DNA of 30,187 nucleotides. Source: Candidatus Daviesbacteria bacterium RIFCSPHIGHO2_02_FULL_39_12. Lineage in GTDB: Bacteria; Patescibacteriota; Microgenomatia; Daviesbacterales; UBA10151. The notes below the pieces were generated by a model. That model made no database searches, was not told the DNA's origin, and was given only the letters and a program-made list of their open reading frames with translations. Made by a program: the position numbers and the translations under genes. The stretch's first letter is position 1; every line of letters begins with the position of its first letter. This document shows positions 7,967 through 15,240 of this stretch, piece by piece. The stretch is from contig MFCX01000013.1 in assembly GCA_001777055.1 (NCBI GenBank), positions 2,276 through 32,462 on the forward strand, in the 5' to 3' direction.

Positions 7967-8590
7967 ATGAGAGATAACGAGCGGTGTTTAATAATCATAC
8001 CGATTATACATACTGCTGCTGATATGATGAGTTTGAGATTGTCAATTCTCCGTGATAAGCAGAATGAGTTATTTGCCCTTGCTCAGTGGGAAAAGATCTC
8101 CGGATATCTTCATTCCTGGTCAGCAGGATTTTTAACAGGTTTGAAAGTTTACCAAGACGGTTTACCTGATACCTCAGAAGATAATTTGAATAAGATTTTT
8201 GCTCAGGCTCCGGGAAGAAACTATCGTATATTACGATGGTTAAAATCAGAAGGCGCGGTAATAATGGGAACTGAAAACACACAACTCCTTCTTGAGGAAT
8301 ATAGGTTTTTAACAGGCAGATATTATGCGTCAGATGAAGAATCATGGGCACGAGCAACTTTGGAGTATGTTGGACGGAGAGAACAATTGCTGGCAGATCG
8401 TGATACTTATATTGCTCAAAGAATAGATAATACCCTGATGCCCGGTGAAGCGGGATTACTTTTCATTGGACTAGCGCATAATATTAAACCACTATTGGTG
8501 AATAAAATGAAATTAGGAGAACCAGGAATATTTAGTTCGGATAGATTATTAGCAAAGTGGGGAAAGGAGATAGAGTGCCGGAACATTTAA
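7967..8590 (+). CDS. Uncharacterised protein, first gene of a two-gene unit
   Basis: A 207-residue soluble protein that I cannot assign. The N-terminus reads CLIIIPIIHTAADM, a beta strand ending in a His-rich turn (H15). The C-terminal part RDTYIAQRID (145-154) followed by GLLFIGLAHNI (163-173) loosely recalls the 'strand-Gly-x-x-His' pattern of TraB/Tiki-like metalloprotein folds, but the rest does not clearly fit. It overlaps the next gene by 16 bases and the two share an extended -10 promoter. Codons such as AGA, GGA and ATA are prominent compared with neighbouring housekeeping genes, which may mean recent acquisition. Function unknown. Confidence 0.6.
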   Translation: MRDNERCLIIIPIIHTAADMMSLRLSILRDKQNELFALAQWEKISGYLHSWSAGFLTGLKVYQDGLPDTSEDNLNKIFAQAPGRNYRILRWLKSEGAVIMGTENTQLLLEEYRFLTGRYYASDEESWARATLEYVGRREQLLADRDTYIAQRIDNTLMPGEAGLLFIGLAHNIKPLLVNKMKLGEPGIFSSDRLLAKWGKEIECRNI

Positions 8591-9159
8591 CGGAAAAAGA
8601 TAAAACCCCTGCTCCGTTAGCACAGGTTAATATGAGGATTGGCATAGGATGGATGGGAGGAAAAACTGTAAGGGCAGGCGGACCCGGAAATTCCTGGGAA
8701 GAGAGTCCCGAAACAGATTGGAGAACTGTAGTTAGAGAACAGATATATAGAGGCCCGAAAGGACCAACTGCGGATTACAGAAGATTGGGTTCTGAACAAT
8801 ATCCGGCTAGATGGGAAGAAATGGGTTGGGATGAGAGAGACGAAAGATTCAGAGTTATTGTGCAGGTTCATGGTATTAATCTTTTAAGAGCCAGGTTTAT
8901 GTTAAGTCGTCAGGGATATCACAGGCCTGAAGGATCAGATAGTGCTGTTTACACAAGGCTCACAGGCGGGACTGTTTTTGTGCTAAGTACACATCAAGAT
9001 ATTATCGAGGGACAATTAGAGATACCTAGATTTCCTCGACCAGTCTTTTTAATACCGTTTTGTCTTCCTAGGTTATCAGAGTATGATCCGACAAAAATGG
9101 GGGTTTCGGTATTAAATAATAATCTTATAGTTATAGGATATGGTAAGCTTCCATCCTAA
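8575..9159 (+). CDS. Uncharacterised protein, second gene of a two-gene unit
   Basis: A 194-residue protein read from the GTG at 8575, chosen over the GTG at 8557 because AAAGGAG (8563-8569) lies at the right distance before 8575. The N-terminal half is polar and rich in Gly, Arg, Trp and Glu (WEESPETDW, WEEMGWDERDERF). The C-terminal half is more hydrophobic with beta-strand character (RFRVIVQVHGINLL, VFLIPFCLP, NLIVIGYG). No catalytic motif, signal peptide or membrane helix is obvious. It starts inside the end of the preceding gene, so the two products probably work together. I do not recognise the family. Confidence 0.6.
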   Translation: MPEHLTEKDKTPAPLAQVNMRIGIGWMGGKTVRAGGPGNSWEESPETDWRTVVREQIYRGPKGPTADYRRLGSEQYPARWEEMGWDERDERFRVIVQVHGINLLRARFMLSRQGYHRPEGSDSAVYTRLTGGTVFVLSTHQDIIEGQLEIPRFPRPVFLIPFCLPRLSEYDPTKMGVSVLNNNLIVIGYGKLPS

Positions 9160-9200
9160 AAAGATAGTTTTCATTTGATTTTCAAAGTATAAGAACCTGC

Positions 9201-9228
9201 TTTGTTCGTAGTATGATAGAATTATACT
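9201..9228 (+). promoter_or_regulatory. Possible ddl promoter
   Basis: TATACT at 9223-9228 is preceded by TTTGTT/TTGTTC about 15-16 bases upstream. It overlaps the ATG at 9213, which supports using the downstream ATG at 9279 as the ddl start. The -35 match and spacing are mediocre. Confidence 0.35.
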
Positions 9229-9249
9229 ACTCGCTCGCAGAACCTTGCC

Positions 9250-9266
9250 TTTTTGCTGCGCAAAAA
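9250..9266. repeat. Inverted repeat in the ddl leader
   Basis: TTTTTGC-TGC-GCAAAAA, a perfect seven-base inverted repeat with a three-base loop, 12 bases before the ddl ATG. It could be a stem-loop in the leader or a remnant of a dispersed palindromic repeat. Confidence 0.5.
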
Positions 9267-9278
9267 CGTAATACTTCT

Positions 9279-10442
9279 ATGAATTCAAAACTAAAAATAG
9301 GATTATTTTTTGGCGGTAGGTCTACAGAACATGAGGTTTCAATTATTACCGCACTTCAGGCTTTTGAAAATCTGAATAAAGAAAAATACGAAGTAGCGCC
9401 GGTTTATGTTTCTAAAGCCGGAGATTTTTATACTAACCCTAAATTTTTAGATATAAAAAATTACAAAGATATAGACTCGTTGATTTTATCTTCTTCTAAA
9501 GTGAACTTTGTTAGAAAAAATGGACAAGCAGGAATTATCAAACAAGGTTTTTCCTCACAATTTCTGACTTTGGATTTAGCCATCCCTTTATTTCATGGAT
9601 CTTTTGGAGAGGATGGCTGTATCCAGGGAGTATTTGAAATTTATCAAATCCCTTATGCCGGGTTTAATGTTTTGGGCGCTGCTATTGCCATGGATAAGGT
9701 CCTAAGCAAATATGTTTTTCAGTCTTTAGGATTTCAAGCAGTAAAGTTTGTTTCCATTTATAGAAATGACTGGATTAAAGATTCAAAAAAGATTCTGAAA
9801 CAAGTTCAGAATGGCTTGAGGTTTCCTATGATGGTTAAACCGGCAGACATTGGATCAAGTATTGGCATTAATAAAGCAAATAATATAGACGAACTCATCT
9901 TTAATATAGAGATTGCCTCAACTTATTCGGATAAAATTTTAATTGAACAAGCTTTTGAAAACTGTATAGAGATAAATTGCGCAGCATTAGGTTATGAAAA
10001 AGTTATGCCTTCAGTTTGCGAGATGCCTATCCGTTCCGGCGAAACATTATCTTATGCGGATAAATATATGAAAGGGGTTAAAGGTTCAAAAGGCACAAAA
10101 AGCGGGATGGCTTCTTTATCAAGGAAGATACCTGCTCCAATCAGTAAAAATTTAGCCAAGAAAATACAAGATGCGACGGTTAAGATTTTTAAAGCCTTAG
10201 AAGGATGCGGAGTGGCCAGGATTGACTATTTTGTTGATCCAAAAACCGAGCAATTTTGGGTAAATGAAGTAAATTCCCAACCGGGTTCTTTGGCGTTTTA
10301 TTTATTTGAGCCTTTGGGAATTAAATATAGTCAGTTGCTGGATAAATTAATTGAGGATGGATTAAAACGTTTCGAAAATAGTAAGATGACTCAATATACC
10401 TTCAACTCTCCCCTGCTCTCCCAAATGGCAAATGCGGATTAA
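9279..10442 (+). CDS. ddl: D-alanine--D-alanine ligase
   Basis: ATP-grasp enzyme joining two D-Ala for the peptidoglycan stem peptide; its product is the substrate of MurF, encoded next to it. The ATG at 9279 (MNSKLKIGLFFGGRSTEHEVSI) is chosen. The upstream ATG at 9213 would add 22 residues unlike Ddl and lies on the presumed promoter. Visible family motifs are GGRSTEHEVS near the N-terminus, HGSFGEDGCIQG, the ATP-binding KPADIGSSIG, EINCA, RIDYF and the metal-binding NEVNSQPGS. The motif NSQPGSLAFYLFEP, instead of the common NTMPGFT, belongs to a Ddl subgroup; specificity for D-Ala over D-lactate cannot be read with certainty. The stop codon overlaps the convergent murF stop. Confidence 0.92.
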   Translation: MNSKLKIGLFFGGRSTEHEVSIITALQAFENLNKEKYEVAPVYVSKAGDFYTNPKFLDIKNYKDIDSLILSSSKVNFVRKNGQAGIIKQGFSSQFLTLDLAIPLFHGSFGEDGCIQGVFEIYQIPYAGFNVLGAAIAMDKVLSKYVFQSLGFQAVKFVSIYRNDWIKDSKKILKQVQNGLRFPMMVKPADIGSSIGINKANNIDELIFNIEIASTYSDKILIEQAFENCIEINCAALGYEKVMPSVCEMPIRSGETLSYADKYMKGVKGSKGTKSGMASLSRKIPAPISKNLAKKIQDATVKIFKALEGCGVARIDYFVDPKTEQFWVNEVNSQPGSLAFYLFEPLGIKYSQLLDKLIEDGLKRFENSKMTQYTFNSPLLSQMANAD

Positions 10443-11866
10443 AAATATTGGTCAGGTAAATCATTTTCCAGTAAAACTGCTGCATTTGGTTTGGAGATTT
10501 GAGCAAGTAGATTAATTCCTTCTTTGGTGGAATTTACAGGGTGTATTTTTTCTTTAGGAAATCTGGCAGCTTTTAATCCTACAAGTAAATCCTTTTTGGC
10601 ATTTTCACCAACAATGATAAATTGATCCACTATTTCTGCCGCTGTTTTTGCCAAGTTTTGATTTTCTTTTCCCGCCTCTTTGCCTAACTCCACCAGCCCG
10701 GGCGTGATAATAATCCTTTGACTGGCAGGGTAATTTCTAAGTAAGTTTAACGAAGACTTTGCTGATTTGGGGTTAGTGTTATAAGTATTGTCAATTATGG
10801 TTAAACTTCCCTGTTTGCTAATCTCTAATCTATGAGGGGTGGGTAATAGTAAATTGGCTCTTCGGCGAATTTCTTGTAAACCTAACCCTAGTTGCATAGC
10901 CGCAGTTACTGCTGCCAGGAAGTTACTCACATGATGTTCTCCTGTTAAGGGGATGTAAATTTGGGTAATACCTCTTGGGGTATGCATAGTGAAGCTTGTG
11001 CCATCTATACTTGTTTTAATGTCACTAGCAAAAACCGGACTGTTCTGCCCGTAAAACTTTGTGCGGACACTCGCTTCGCGAAGCGAGCCTCGGAGGTAGG
11101 AAGCAAGATTGTTTAGTACACTATACTCGCTGTTTAAAATTGCCAATCCCTGAGGTGTTAGATTTTTTACCAATTCGAATTTAGCCTGGGCAATGTTTTC
11201 CAACGAGCCAAACCTTTCCAAATGCTGAGGGGCAACTGCTGTAATAATGCCTATTTGCGGTTTGATTAACCTGGCAATTTTTGCAATTTCCCCTAATCTG
11301 TATGCTCCTATTTCAGCAATTAATATTTGAGTATTACTTTTAACATCTTCCAAAATTGTCTGAGCAATTCCTAAGGGAGTGTTAAAGCTTTTAGGAGTTT
11401 TTACCACATAATACTTTTTCCAAAGCAAGGTATACAAAATATCTTTGGTAGATGTTTTGCCAAAAGAACCGGTGATTGCAACAATTTTAAGGTTTGGTAA
11501 ATGTTTAAGTTTTTGTTTAGTTTTATCTAAGATCTTATCTTTTAAATAAATCTCAAAGGGTAAAATGTTTAAGTGAGACAGGATAATAAAAATAGGAGTA
11601 ATAAATTGGAAAAAAATTATTAAAAGCCAGAAAGATATTGAGTATTGTATTGATAAAAAGTAAGCTGCAAAAATTTGCCAAAAAATTGTTCCCAAAAGTA
11701 AAGCTACAACTTTTTTGCTGAATTGCAATTTGTGTTTTACTTGTAAATTCCTTTTTAGAGGATATTTACAAAACCAGCTCAAGAAAACTACAGAGTCATA
11801 CTCTAAGATTTGATAAATATAAAGGTGGTCTAAAATGGGAAAAATTTCAGCTAAAATCTTTGACAT
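10439..11866 (-). CDS. murF: MurF-like D-Ala-D-Ala-adding Mur ligase with N-terminal membrane region
   Basis: Adds D-Ala-D-Ala to the UDP-MurNAc-tripeptide. The Mur ligase core has P-loop TGSFGKTST (132-140), a QAKFEL segment with the lysine expected to be carbamylated (K229), the GEHHVSN domain boundary (309-315) and NTYNTNPKSAKSSL (360-373), which matches MurF's TYNANPxS. In place of the usual MurF substrate domain, the first ~120 residues contain a short amphipathic region (LYIYQILEYDS) and two membrane helices (about 53-73 and 77-97), so the enzyme should be membrane-anchored. Residues 256-268 (SYLRGSLREASVR) form an extra stretch at a GC-rich palindrome. Its start overlaps the hydrolase gene by 20 bases; it is the last gene of the murD operon. 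Confidence 0.88.
   Translation of the reverse strand: MSKILAEIFPILDHLYIYQILEYDSVVFLSWFCKYPLKRNLQVKHKLQFSKKVVALLLGTIFWQIFAAYFLSIQYSISFWLLIIFFQFITPIFIILSHLNILPFEIYLKDKILDKTKQKLKHLPNLKIVAITGSFGKTSTKDILYTLLWKKYYVVKTPKSFNTPLGIAQTILEDVKSNTQILIAEIGAYRLGEIAKIARLIKPQIGIITAVAPQHLERFGSLENIAQAKFELVKNLTPQGLAILNSEYSVLNNLASYLRGSLREASVRTKFYGQNSPVFASDIKTSIDGTSFTMHTPRGITQIYIPLTGEHHVSNFLAAVTAAMQLGLGLQEIRRRANLLLPTPHRLEISKQGSLTIIDNTYNTNPKSAKSSLNLLRNYPASQRIIITPGLVELGKEAGKENQNLAKTAAEIVDQFIIVGENAKKDLLVGLKAARFPKEKIHPVNSTKEGINLLAQISKPNAAVLLENDLPDQYF
11066..11100. repeat. GC-rich palindromic insertion inside murF
   Basis: Centre 11070-11087 is an 18-base perfect palindrome, CTCGCTTCGCGAAGCGAG, followed by CCTCGGAGG, itself palindromic. 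It is in frame and encodes about residues 256-268 of MurF. The core resembles the gyrA insertion at 6986-7016 (GCTyCG...CGrAGCGAG). Confidence 0.65.
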
Positions 11867-12590
11867 AGTATGCTACCCTTTCCGGATCATGTATATGTAA
11901 ATAATGACCCATTTCCTCTAAGACAACTAGATTAGAGTTTTTAATCAACTGATACATTCTTTTGCCGTACTTTAGGGGAACTGCTCTGTCCTCCCCTCCC
12001 CAAATTATCAGTGTTTCTGCTTTAATGTGAGATAAGTCCGAGGTTAAATCCTCATTTAAAGTTCTGATTAAAGAGGTTTTCATCAGTCCGGCATCTTCAT
12101 AGTCTGACTCAATCCTTCGATAAAATTTTTTTCTAATTTGGGTTTTTAAATTAAAAATATCCGGAACAAAAAAATGAATAATTTTTGCCAAAGGATAGAT
12201 AAGTAATCTTTTAATGCTTGGGTCCGGTTTTATACCGGAGGATCCGATTAATATGAGTTTATTAATAAGTTTTGGATAATGTCCTGCTAGCCTGATAGCT
12301 ACTTTACCACCGAATGAATGACCTAAAACTATTGAATTTTTAATATCATTTTTTTTAATAAAGCCGGATAAAATTTGTGCATAATCTTTAGTATCAAATG
12401 CTTTTTTTGGTAACTCGCTTCTGCCAAATCCAGGTAAATCAATCAACCAAATTGTAAATTGACCTTTTAATAAATCTGTTAGTCCCCAAAAAGATGAAAC
12501 ATCGTGGCCCCATCCATGTAAAAGGATTAAATTTTTACCTTTACCCAATTTTTGATAATAAATATTTTGACTGCCGATTTTTTGATACAT
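11847..12590 (-). CDS. Alpha/beta hydrolase
   Basis: A 247-residue serine hydrolase of the alpha/beta fold with oxyanion-loop HGWG (25-28), nucleophile S92 in GHSFGG, acid D201 in GGEDRAVP and H229 in EEMGHYLHIHDPE. No signal peptide, so cytoplasmic. The natural substrate cannot be read from sequence; relatives include esterases, haloperoxidase-like and C-C bond hydrolases. It lies between alr (three bases after its stop) and murF (20-base overlap), so it is cotranscribed with cell-wall genes and may act on a cell-wall or lipid intermediate. That is inference from position only. Confidence 0.87.
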   Translation of the reverse strand: MYQKIGSQNIYYQKLGKGKNLILLHGWGHDVSSFWGLTDLLKGQFTIWLIDLPGFGRSELPKKAFDTKDYAQILSGFIKKNDIKNSIVLGHSFGGKVAIRLAGHYPKLINKLILIGSSGIKPDPSIKRLLIYPLAKIIHFFVPDIFNLKTQIRKKFYRRIESDYEDAGLMKTSLIRTLNEDLTSDLSHIKAETLIIWGGEDRAVPLKYGKRMYQLIKNSNLVVLEEMGHYLHIHDPERVAYYVKDFS

Positions 12591-12593
12591 ACA

Positions 12594-13745
12594 TTACACC
12601 ACCACCCTTTTTGTAGAAGCAGCCAAATTAACCAGAATTTCAGAAGGTATTTTTTTACAAATTTTGGCTACATTTTCAACTGAATTTTTATCCGCCTTTT
12701 TATCCGAGTAAACTATCACTTGCTGGTTTGCCACCGGGTTTTTAACCTTACTTAAATCGATTGCTGTTAAATTCATGCTTACCCTGCCAATGATCGGACA
12801 AATTTTACCGCCTATAGTCACCACTCCTTTATTTGATAAGCCTCTGTCAACTCCATCATAGTATCCCAGTGGTAAAATTCCTACCAGCATATTTTTTTTA
12901 GCTGTATATGTTCCGTTGTAACCAATCTTTTCATATTTATTTATATTTTTTATTTGAATAAGTTTAGTTGTGAATTTTAGAGTAGGTTGCAGTCTAATAT
13001 CCGAAAATGTTGGTGGATATCCGTAAAGCGCCCGCCCAGCCCTGACTAAATTGGAAACGCCAGCTATGATTTTTCTGGTTTCGGGATTAACAATACTGCC
13101 GGAGGCAGCAATATGCAGCCATTTTGGTTTAATATCCATCTTTTTGAGTATTGATTGGGCTTTTTTAAAGTTTTTGATCTGGTGTAAAAATAATTTATCG
13201 TGTTTGTCTTGAGAAGAAGCTAAGTGCGACATTAAGCCTTCAATCTTTATATTTTTCAATTGTTTTAACTCACCTAAAAATTGAGGTAATTGTTCCATGG
13301 TTATCCCTTCTCTGCCCATACCCGTATCTACAAAAATATGCACCTTGCAGCCTGGCTGGTAATCATTTAAAACTTTTGCCAAGTCTAAATTATAAACTGC
13401 ATAGGAAAAAGATAATTTTTTAACTTTTAAATTCCGTGGATCAGTAAAACCCATGATGAGTATAGGCATTCTAATATTGGCTTTAAGCAGTTGATAAGCC
13501 TCAAATAAACTATCCACACAAAGAAAAGGTATCCTGCGTTCCGCATCCGATGTGTAGCATAGCGCTTTGGACACTTCTAAAATTCCATGGCCATAACCAT
13601 TACTTTTAACAACAGGGGCTATTTTGAGTTTATGATTTAAGTTGGAAAGGTACGCGAAATTGCCCAAAAGGTTTTTTTTGGAAATTTCTATTCTATTTAG
13701 AGTTTTGTACTCATCTTTAAATAAGCTTAAAATTTTTCCAATCAT
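12594..13745 (-). CDS. alr: Alanine racemase
   Basis: PLP enzyme making D-Ala from L-Ala, feeding Ddl. The PLP lysine is K47 in PVVKSNGYGHG and the second catalytic base is Y276 in KIGYNGTY. The TIM-barrel and C-terminal beta domain are complete, with RAGRALYGYPP and GRVSMNLTAIDLS as family signatures. Residues 63-72 (CYTSDAERRI) make the helix-strand link before FLCVDSLFEA longer than usual and coincide with a GC-richer, partly palindromic DNA patch (13527-13559). The ATG overlaps the murD stop by four bases (ATGA). Confidence 0.95.
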   Translation of the reverse strand: MIGKILSLFKDEYKTLNRIEISKKNLLGNFAYLSNLNHKLKIAPVVKSNGYGHGILEVSKALCYTSDAERRIPFLCVDSLFEAYQLLKANIRMPILIMGFTDPRNLKVKKLSFSYAVYNLDLAKVLNDYQPGCKVHIFVDTGMGREGITMEQLPQFLGELKQLKNIKIEGLMSHLASSQDKHDKLFLHQIKNFKKAQSILKKMDIKPKWLHIAASGSIVNPETRKIIAGVSNLVRAGRALYGYPPTFSDIRLQPTLKFTTKLIQIKNINKYEKIGYNGTYTAKKNMLVGILPLGYYDGVDRGLSNKGVVTIGGKICPIIGRVSMNLTAIDLSKVKNPVANQQVIVYSDKKADKNSVENVAKICKKIPSEILVNLAASTKRVVV

Positions 13746-15061
13746 TTCCCAAAAACCTTTTGGGCAGCCTTATTAAATTTTCTTCCCCTGTCAAATTCAT
13801 TTTGGAATAAATTAAAAGAGGTGGCAGCGGGAGAAAACAGAATTACATCCCTTGGCTGTATCTGTTTTTTTACATCATGTAGCAGCTTTTCTAAGCTATT
13901 GTAAGTTCCGGCAATTAAATTTTGATTCTGCATTAGTCTCTTGATTCCGTCTGTAGAATCCCCTTCCAGAAAGAAAACTTTTTTGGCGTATTTATCAACT
14001 ACTTTGGCATATTCTTCATAAGCCATATTTTTATTCATACCTCCGGCGATAAGCAAGCAATTCGGAAAAGTTTGTAAAGCTTTGATGCCGGCATCAGGAG
14101 TGGTAGCGGCAGTATCGTTGTAAATTTTAACCCCATTCCACTCTTTTATTAGCTCCATTCTGAAGGGTACTCCTTTGAACTGCGAAAGAGAGTTGAGTAA
14201 GAGATTTGAGCTTGCGCCAAGGGTTTTTCCAATAGCAAATGCAGCTGCAATATTTGATAAATTATGTATTCCCTGTAACTTGGGATGAAAATCTTTGGGT
14301 AAATCGTTTGATGAGTAGAAAATTATTTGTCCTTTGAATCCTGTTATAAATTTGGGGTTATTGATAGTAGTGTCATCCTTGTTTATGAACAGAAAGTCAT
14401 TTTGTATCTGATATTTACCGATTACTCTCTTTGAACAAATGTATTCATCCATATTTTGGTAGTAATTTAAGTGATCCGGATAAATGTTTGTGATAATTGC
14501 CCATTTAGGTGAAACTTTGTGTTGATCAAAAGCTTCCAGATGAAAAGATGAAAGTTCTAAAATTACTAAAGTATTTTTATCAATATGTTTTGCTATATCC
14601 AAAACACTTTTACCAATGTTGCCTGCAAGAACTACACCTCCGAGGTGATTTGCCAGTATTTCATAGATTAGAGAGGATGTGGTGGATTTGCCTTTAGTGC
14701 CTGTTACGCCGATAATTTGTGATGGTTTAACATATTCCAAAAAAATTCCCATATCTTGCTCTATCCTTTTACCTTTCTTTAAGGCGTATTGCATATAGGG
14801 ACTACCAAGTTTAACTGCCGGGTTTTTGATAATTAGATCTGCCCAGTCTATATCATCATTTTTATGTCCGCCTAAGGTATATTCTATAGAGCCAAAGGCT
14901 TTAAGTTCTTCTAAAGAAGGGTGTAAAATATCCGCTGTTTTTAAATCAGTCACTCTGCCTTTGGCTCCTTGAGAGGCAAAAAATTTAGCAGCTCCAACTC
15001 CTCCTTGATTTAATCCCAGTCCAAAGATTAGTACTTTTTGATTTGCATATAAATTATTCAT
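13742..15061 (-). CDS. murD: UDP-N-acetylmuramoylalanine--D-glutamate ligase
   Basis: Adds D-Glu to UDP-MurNAc-L-Ala. The N-terminal Rossmann-like domain begins VLIFGLGLNQGGVG (10-23), the ATP P-loop is GVTGTKGKSTT (118-128), and the C-terminal domain has YNDTAATTPDAGI, the MurD equivalent of FNDSKATN. At 439 residues it has normal MurD length. It is the first gene of murD-alr-hydrolase-murF, all overlapping or nearly so, under a TATAAT promoter at 15097-15102. Its substrate D-Glu normally comes from MurI, whose gene remnant lies divergently 50 bases away. Confidence 0.93.
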   Translation of the reverse strand: MNNLYANQKVLIFGLGLNQGGVGAAKFFASQGAKGRVTDLKTADILHPSLEELKAFGSIEYTLGGHKNDDIDWADLIIKNPAVKLGSPYMQYALKKGKRIEQDMGIFLEYVKPSQIIGVTGTKGKSTTSSLIYEILANHLGGVVLAGNIGKSVLDIAKHIDKNTLVILELSSFHLEAFDQHKVSPKWAIITNIYPDHLNYYQNMDEYICSKRVIGKYQIQNDFLFINKDDTTINNPKFITGFKGQIIFYSSNDLPKDFHPKLQGIHNLSNIAAAFAIGKTLGASSNLLLNSLSQFKGVPFRMELIKEWNGVKIYNDTAATTPDAGIKALQTFPNCLLIAGGMNKNMAYEEYAKVVDKYAKKVFFLEGDSTDGIKRLMQNQNLIAGTYNSLEKLLHDVKKQIQPRDVILFSPAATSFNLFQNEFDRGRKFNKAAQKVFGK

Positions 15062-15095
15062 AATTTAGTTTCTCACTTCTCTTGTATACGCATGG

Positions 15096-15102
15096 TATTA
15101 TA
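15096..15102. promoter_or_regulatory. Overlapping divergent -10 boxes (murD minus, murI remnant plus)
   Basis: The minus strand reads TATAAT at 15102-15097 with TTGGTA 18 bases upstream, for murD. The plus strand reads TGGTATTAT ending at 15101, an extended -10 for the murI remnant at 15111. One AT-rich box can therefore serve both directions. The plus-strand start would be at or next to the ATG. Confidence 0.5.
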
Positions 15103-15110
15103 TCTTTCTA

Positions 15111-15185
15111 ATGAGCAACTTACCAATCGGAGTATTTGATTCGGGGATTGGTGATGGTTTTAATTATGATTCCCTCCAGGATTGA
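15111..15185 (+). pseudogene. murI: 5' remnant of glutamate racemase gene
   Basis: The ATG opens MSNLPIGVFDSGIG, a textbook MurI N-terminus including the catalytic-aspartate motif GVFDSGIG. After GIG the frame leaves the family (DGFNYDSLQD) and stops after 24 codons. From about 15150 the DNA instead reads, in another frame, as trehalose-phosphate synthase. This is the 5' end of murI left by a deletion, with its promoter retained. MurI would supply D-Glu to MurD; another copy or a D-amino-acid transaminase must exist elsewhere if the wall is made. Confidence 0.8.
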
Positions 15186-15240
15186 TGTTTTGTAATACGA
15201 AATAATGAAGAAACATATTGAAGAAATGATTAGTAAGATT
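15148..15240 (+). pseudogene. otsA: Internal fragment of trehalose-6-phosphate synthase
   Basis: In the frame of the downstream phosphatase gene the DNA reads MVLIMIPSRIDVL, a stop codon, then YEIMKKHIEEMISKI. This follows the glycosyltransferase family 20 motif VLxQIAVPSRxDVxxYxxLxxxxEELVGRIN closely. It is interrupted by TAA at 15193-15195 and ends near 15240, where the sequence jumps to the C-terminal linker of an OtsA-OtsB fusion (KSFLNSLADIKKEQ). About 200 residues of OtsA that should lie between are absent. Confidence 0.7.

Noticed and set aside
9213..9278. Twenty-two-residue N-terminal extension of Ddl from the ATG at 9213.
   Set aside because: The Ddl family begins at MNSKLKIGLFFGGRS; the extension lies over a -10-like box and a palindrome and has no family similarity.
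13527..13559. The peptide CYTSDAERRI in Alr resembles translated Nextera adapter sequence (YTSDA), suggesting sequencing-adapter contamination.
   Set aside because: The DNA shares only TACACATC plus scattered bases with the adapter and then diverges; real adapter carry-over would be near-identical, and the reading frame is intact on both sides.
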